A stretch of 12,020 bases of DNA, taken from positions 1 to 12,020 of the forward strand of contig JAIVFH010000631.1 in assembly GCA_025765595.1 (NCBI GenBank), read 5' to 3'. The notes below the pieces were generated by a model. It saw only the letters and a list, made by a program, of their open reading frames with translations, made no database searches and was not told the DNA's origin. The position numbers were made by a program, and so were the translations under genes. This document shows positions 8,443 to 12,020 of the stretch, in pieces. Every line of letters begins with the position of its first letter. Positions within the stretch are counted from its first letter, which is position 1. The DNA comes from Obelidium mucronatum. Taxonomy: Eukaryota > Chytridiomycota > Chytridiomycetes > Chytridiales > Chytriomycetaceae.

Positions 8443-8792
8443 CAAAATAAACTCACCCTTCCCGGGAACTGAATTAACTTCAGTGTCTTGCTCAATTCAT
8501 TACTTCATATAAACCAAATTTGTTTCAGAGCTTTGCAGACTGGTATATCGGCAATGTTGCCTCTGGAACAGAATGAACTTCGTATTTTCAAAATGAGAGC
8601 GCAATCGCTCAAGACTCAGGTTCGGCCAAGCGGTTTTGTTGAGCTTTGATTACACAGTGATAGATTGGAATCAGATGTACAGAGAACAATACATGTCTTC
8701 ATTATTTTTAATCTTCGAGACAGTTGGTGCCACTTCATCCCATTTCCGCAAGTATAAATACAGATCATAAGCAACGATAAAAAAAACGGCAT
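8443..8792. other. Convergent 3' region between the SHIPPO-like gene and Mago
   Basis: Starts with the AATAAA of the SHIPPO-like gene (8446-8451). A good acceptor-like TTTGTTTCAG ends at 8528; joined to a donor at 8398 it would give the upstream gene a different 15-residue tail ending at 8576. A separate 31-codon ORF runs 8554-8649. The rest is AT-rich and looks like the 3' UTR of Mago. No RNA gene was recognised. Confidence 0.4.
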
Positions 8793-9569
8793 TCAAATTG
8801 GCTTAATCTGCGAGAAAACGAAAAACAAGAACTTAAGTATGTAGACTTGACATAAAAAACAAAAAAAAACTCCATACCTTGAAATGGAGGGAAATCAGGG
8901 AAAACACCAAACATTTAAGATCCTGAATCAAGTAATAGAAAGCTTTTAATCCTTCAGGGTCTTTGCTATCGTTCACGTCAATCAAGGAACCAATCTTGGA
9001 TGTCTGCCAAATGTTCAAATGCAACGAATTAAAAAAAAAAAGGCCCTTCAACCAAAACTTACAGTGAATGAAATATGCTCTGATCCAAGAACGATTTCTA
9101 GTTCCTGACGACCCACTTTATCAGGCATTGGCCAGTTTGTATCGTCTTCCCTACCAACCAATACGTACACAAGTGCCATCTTTTAATATCCCCCCAATCC
9201 AAAAACCAAAACAGCTATATTTACTTCATGACACTGCTTTCTGAGATGATGCGTTTGAGTTCCTTCATCAGCGACTGGCTCACATGAACTATTTATTATG
9301 AACCCAACGAGAGCGAGAGAGAATGGAGAAGCGGATCAGCAATTCGATATAACCACCAGAAAAAAACCAATCAAAGGCCTTAAATTACCTTCTTTGCGGA
9401 TCATTGAGTCGTTCTTATAGTTTGAGTTGTTTGCGTAACGCAGCTTTCCATCCGGTCTAAACTCGAATTCAAGGAACTCGTGGCCAAACTTTCCCATGTG
9501 GCCGACATAGTAGCGGACGTAGAAGTCATCGCTGGTTGTTGCTGCTGCTGCTGAGGTAGGGTTGGTCAT
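8793..9569 (-). CDS. mago: Mago nashi, exon junction complex core subunit
   Basis: Mago pairs with Y14 and, with eIF4A3, locks the exon junction complex onto spliced mRNA in the nucleus; the complex guides mRNA localisation and quality control. Exons are 9569-9389, 9288-9225, 9150-9063, 9003-8878 and 8807-8793, giving 157 residues (family about 146-148). After a 14-residue Ala/Thr-rich start the match is nearly continuous: [107 protein letters not shown], then a tiny last exon encoding IKPI and the stop. Intron phases are 1, 2, 0 and 0; lengths 100, 74, 59 and 70 nt. All junctions are GT-AG. The only notable difference is the extended N-terminus. Confidence 0.97.
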
Positions 9570-9640
9570 TTGTTTTGTTTTTTTAATTAAATTTATTCAA
9601 CTTTAAAAAAAAGAATATAGAATTATTCCAACTTCTGCTT
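9570..9640. promoter_or_regulatory. 71-bp divergent intergenic region, Mago/roadblock
   Basis: The start codons of Mago (9569, minus) and the dynein light chain (9641, plus) are 71 bp apart, so both promoters and both 5' UTRs must share this AT-rich stretch or extend into the neighbouring gene. No clear TATA box is seen. Confidence 0.5.
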
Positions 9641-10411
9641 ATGAATAACAAGGAGCTGAACGAAATGGAAACTACGGTAACTCGATCCACTTCTTTCTCT
9701 GAATGGGAGATCGAAACCCAGTAGGGAAATCTGATCTGATCATCGTACAATACCTTGTGCAAAAATAACAGCTTTCGCGTATCCAAGCGCATAAGGGCGT
9801 TCACGGTACATTCTGACTTTCTTCAAAAACAACTATTATACATCTTTTTCCCTCAAGAAAAATGACTGATTGCTCTTTTAAAAAAAAACCCCCCCAACTT
9901 GAAACTTAAAAAGGAATTGTCATCACCTCCCACGATGGATCTGTGATTCGTTCCACATTGGACAATATTCAAACACAGCAATATTCAACTCTTGTAACGC
10001 AATTGGCTGCGAAGGGAAAAGGGGTTGTTCGCGATTTGGATCCAGAGGTGAGGTTACTACTTTCTTTTTGCAACATGCAGAGAACGGAAATCGAAAATTA
10101 CTCGGGAGATAACGATAGCTGGAAGCGACATTCGTTTTTTTTTCTCTCGAATATTAATCAGAAAACGCTTTTCAGGACGATTTAACATTCCTTCGAATCA
10201 GGTCAAAGAAGCACGAGGTAATGAAGACTAGACACATGTACAGTTTCAATAATGACACATTTTTTTGGGGTGATTTCTCTGTCCAGATCATGGTTGCAGA
10301 AAGTATGTTACCATTACTCTTCGTTCAAAAAAACTTACGTTCAAGCCAAAAAAAAAAATGACAGCGAAATCATATCTACTGATTGTAATTCAGAATCCAC
10401 ACGAGCTTTAG
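9641..10411 (+). CDS. DYNLRB: Roadblock/LC7-type dynein light chain
   Basis: Dimeric light chain that binds the dynein intermediate chains, serving cytoplasmic dynein and, in flagellated cells, intraflagellar transport dynein. Exons: 9641-9676, 9772-9805, 9914-10047, 10176-10217, 10287-10302 and 10365-10411; all phases close and give 102 residues, as expected (96-105). The family pattern is clear across junctions: METT joined to LSRIQAHKGVHG, IVITSHDGSVIRSTLDN, QQYSTLVTQLAAKGKGVVRD, DPE joined to DDLTFLRIRSKKHE, IMVAE, and YLLIVIQNPHEL before the stop. Introns are 95, 108, 128, 69 and 62 nt. The start could be ATG 9641 or the in-frame ATG 9665; both lie ahead of the conserved domain. The 16-nt fifth exon is a microexon. 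Confidence 0.95.
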
Positions 10412-10566
10412 AATTTTGTTTGATTTTATTGGCAACTCGCGGCATGAGAAAAATACAGAATTCAATCAGCTGCATACTTTTTTTTTTTAAACTGTGGTCT
10501 GGAATCCAAAATTGTAGTGCGCGCATTGCCCATCAATAAGTGCGTTTCTCGAATTCCTCTTTTTAT
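10412..10566. terminator. Convergent 3' region between roadblock and the right GPCR
   Basis: 155 bp of AT-rich DNA take both 3' ends. On the minus strand AATAAA (10567-10562) overlaps the receptor's TGA stop codon as TGAATAAA. No canonical AATAAA was found after the roadblock stop; ATCAATAAG near 10531-10539 is the closest. Confidence 0.45.
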
Positions 10567-12020
10567 TCAGACGGCATGCTGCTTCAATCTAGACACAGAA
10601 TCTATAACCCGCAAAAACTCTTGCCCATCCCGTTCCACCTCAAACTCAAACACCACTTGATACCCCCCATCATACAAACGTCCCCAGTCATCCAACGCGA
10701 AACGCACATTCGTACCCTTGTCCAAGAACGCAACCGTTTTCTCTGGAATAATCGCGAAACATTCCGTTTCCTCTTCCGATCGTAGCATCAACCAACCCTT
10801 TTCTCGTGATTGACAAATCGAGATGGATTGTGGGGTTTTCCATTTACTGTCTGTTATTGGAATCGAGACTGTGGTTCCGAGAAGGTGGATGCGGTTCTGG
10901 GTTTTGTAGGTTGTTCTAATGTTCTTTAAGAAGGAAAAGGGAGTGAGTTAAACCATGAAACCCCTCCTTTTTTTTTCGTCAAACTTTCCCAAACTTACAA
11001 TAGGGTCACACAAAGCTCGGAGCGGAGGTTGATACAACTGGACATTCTCTGAAATGACTCCGATTCTAGTTGCATCATAGCTAGCACTGGCACTGCTCCC
11101 CGTAAACCCCGTCTTCTCCTTCAAACTCTTTATATATTTCGCAGCAGCATTACCACCATTACCCCCACCGCCACCACTGCTTTTCGTCTGCGCGCCCATC
11201 GGGAACACCCCCACCCCCTCCATCCTTCCCCAAACCCAAACAACCGATTTCGGAAACACCAACACCAACGGCGGCGTAACAGCAACAATAAAAACACAGA
11301 TACTCTGTTGCAGCGGATAACTCAACGTCACTTCAAGCTGCAAGCACAGCGCCCCGAGAATAACAGATACAACGCCAAACACGATCAGGAAGGAACATTC
11401 ATTGTATTTCGGGTTCAGGTCTTTGGTTAGGTAGGCGGCGGTGAAGACGGCGAGGATTAATGTGATGTTGTGGGCGATTATTAGCGAGATGATTGGTTGG
11501 CTTTGGTGGGTGGTGGTGGTGGTGCATTCGAATATGAAGCGGTTGTCAATGTAGTATTGCCTGGGGAGGAAGTCTTGTTGCATTTGCCAAAGGATTAAAT
11601 AAACCTGTGAGTTTGCCGAAAAAAAAAAATCGCGTCATGAATTATAGAATTGCTACAAAACAACTTTGGAAGAAGGGGGTACCAAACCATTTGAACACAC
11701 CACAACCACACCCGTAGCAGCATGAAGCCGAAACGGCAACCTCTTTAAAAGCCTTCTTGAATCGCCACTTTCGCCGTAAAAACCTTATGAACCAACCACT
11801 CTTCCCCACAATCGGAACCACCATCAAATTAAACCCTATCCCCGCCAACCAGTACCTCGAATAGCACAATCCAGAGGTAGCTCGACGCAGGTAAAAAAAC
11901 AAGGATGTCACATCAATAGACTCCCCATCAACGATACAACCGTCTGGCCAACATTCATGGACTTTCCTGTCGGGTTATTCCGCAACGCAATCGCAAACCT
12001 GCCGCCCGAGATATACAGGA
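10567..12020 (-). CDS. Second class C (7tm_3) GPCR-like gene with beta-rich C-terminal exon, N-terminally cut by the window edge
   Basis: Probable membrane receptor related to the one at 1340-4020. The clearest exons are 11604-10999 (202 codons) and 10923-10567 (119 codons with stop). Reading rightwards in gene order: TM3 begins at SGLCYSRYWLAGIGFNL (about 11875-11825), followed by intracellular FLRRKWRFKKAF; the end of TM4 is VYLILWQMQQDF; the extracellular cysteine is in RFIFEC; TM5 is PIISLIIAHNITLILAVF; the typical DLNPKYNECSF lies before TM6; TM7 ends at KSVVWVWGR. A Gly-rich linker follows. The last exon is beta-rich and ends VVFEFEVERDGQEFLRVIDS, like the PH-like tail of the left receptor. 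Intron 10998-10924 is clear (GTAAGT donor). The TM3-TM4 junction (intron about 11698-11605 in one model) and TM1-TM2 near the edge show frame conflicts, so this part is uncertain or damaged. Confidence 0.7.

Noticed and set aside
11861..12020. Plus-strand open frame at the right edge reading WPTFMDFPVGLFRNAIANLP
   Set aside because: It is the codon-aligned antisense of the minus-strand TM3 frame, which carries the recognisable receptor. It stays open beside that frame, so I treat it as a shadow, though the final 100 bp are ambiguous.
1..12020. tRNA genes
   Set aside because: Short GTTCGA-like matches (for example in U2 stem IV and inside the left receptor) lack an A box and cloverleaf arms.

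Overview
The window looks like nuclear DNA of a zoosporic (chytrid-type) fungus. Protein genes are densely packed and most carry several short GT-AG introns of about 50-110 bp. The gene set mixes fungal-type class C receptors with flagellum- and dynein-related genes: a sperm-tail PG-rich (SHIPPO/ODF3-like) protein and a roadblock dynein light chain. Spliceosomal U2 and U5 snRNA genes are present. This is inferred from gene content and gene structure; no species is assigned.

Layout, left to right. (1) 1-279: no firm gene; one TATA-like box and a tiny minus-strand ORF. (2) 280-1235: a GC-rich minisatellite of six near-identical units (139/150/144/150/139 bp spacing) plus a decayed seventh, each with a nested inverted repeat. 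(3) ~1340-4020 (+): a class C (GABA-B-like) GPCR in eight exons, with part of its ligand-binding domain, seven TM helices and a C-terminal PH-like exon; its 5' end is not visible and the minisatellite may sit in an upstream intron. (4) 4120-4305 (-) U2 snRNA and 4435-4566 (+) U5 snRNA, diverging from a 129-bp shared promoter. (5) 4912-5954 (-): mitochondrial ribosomal protein mS45 (Bot1 family), four exons, one intron only 34 nt long. (6) 6278-8442 (+): sperm-tail PG-rich repeat protein in eight exons, all introns phase 1 and every repeat exon opening just before a Pro-Gly motif; it needs one 1-nt frame correction. (7) 8793-9569 (-): Mago nashi, five exons. (8) 9641-10411 (+): roadblock/LC7 dynein light chain, six exons, diverging from Mago with 71 bp between start codons. 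(9) 10567-12020 (-): a second class C GPCR, cut by the window edge, with a similar beta-rich C-terminal exon and introns at equivalent places to the first receptor.

The genes do not form an operon. Themes are splicing/EJC (U2, U5, Mago), microtubule motility (SHIPPO-like protein, roadblock) and sensing (two receptors). Three divergent pairs (U2/U5, mS45/SHIPPO, Mago/roadblock) share short promoters. Exon models were made by hand by matching reading frame and phase to remembered family patterns. For six of the seven genes or RNAs the parts fit together consistently; the right-hand receptor keeps unresolved frame breaks.
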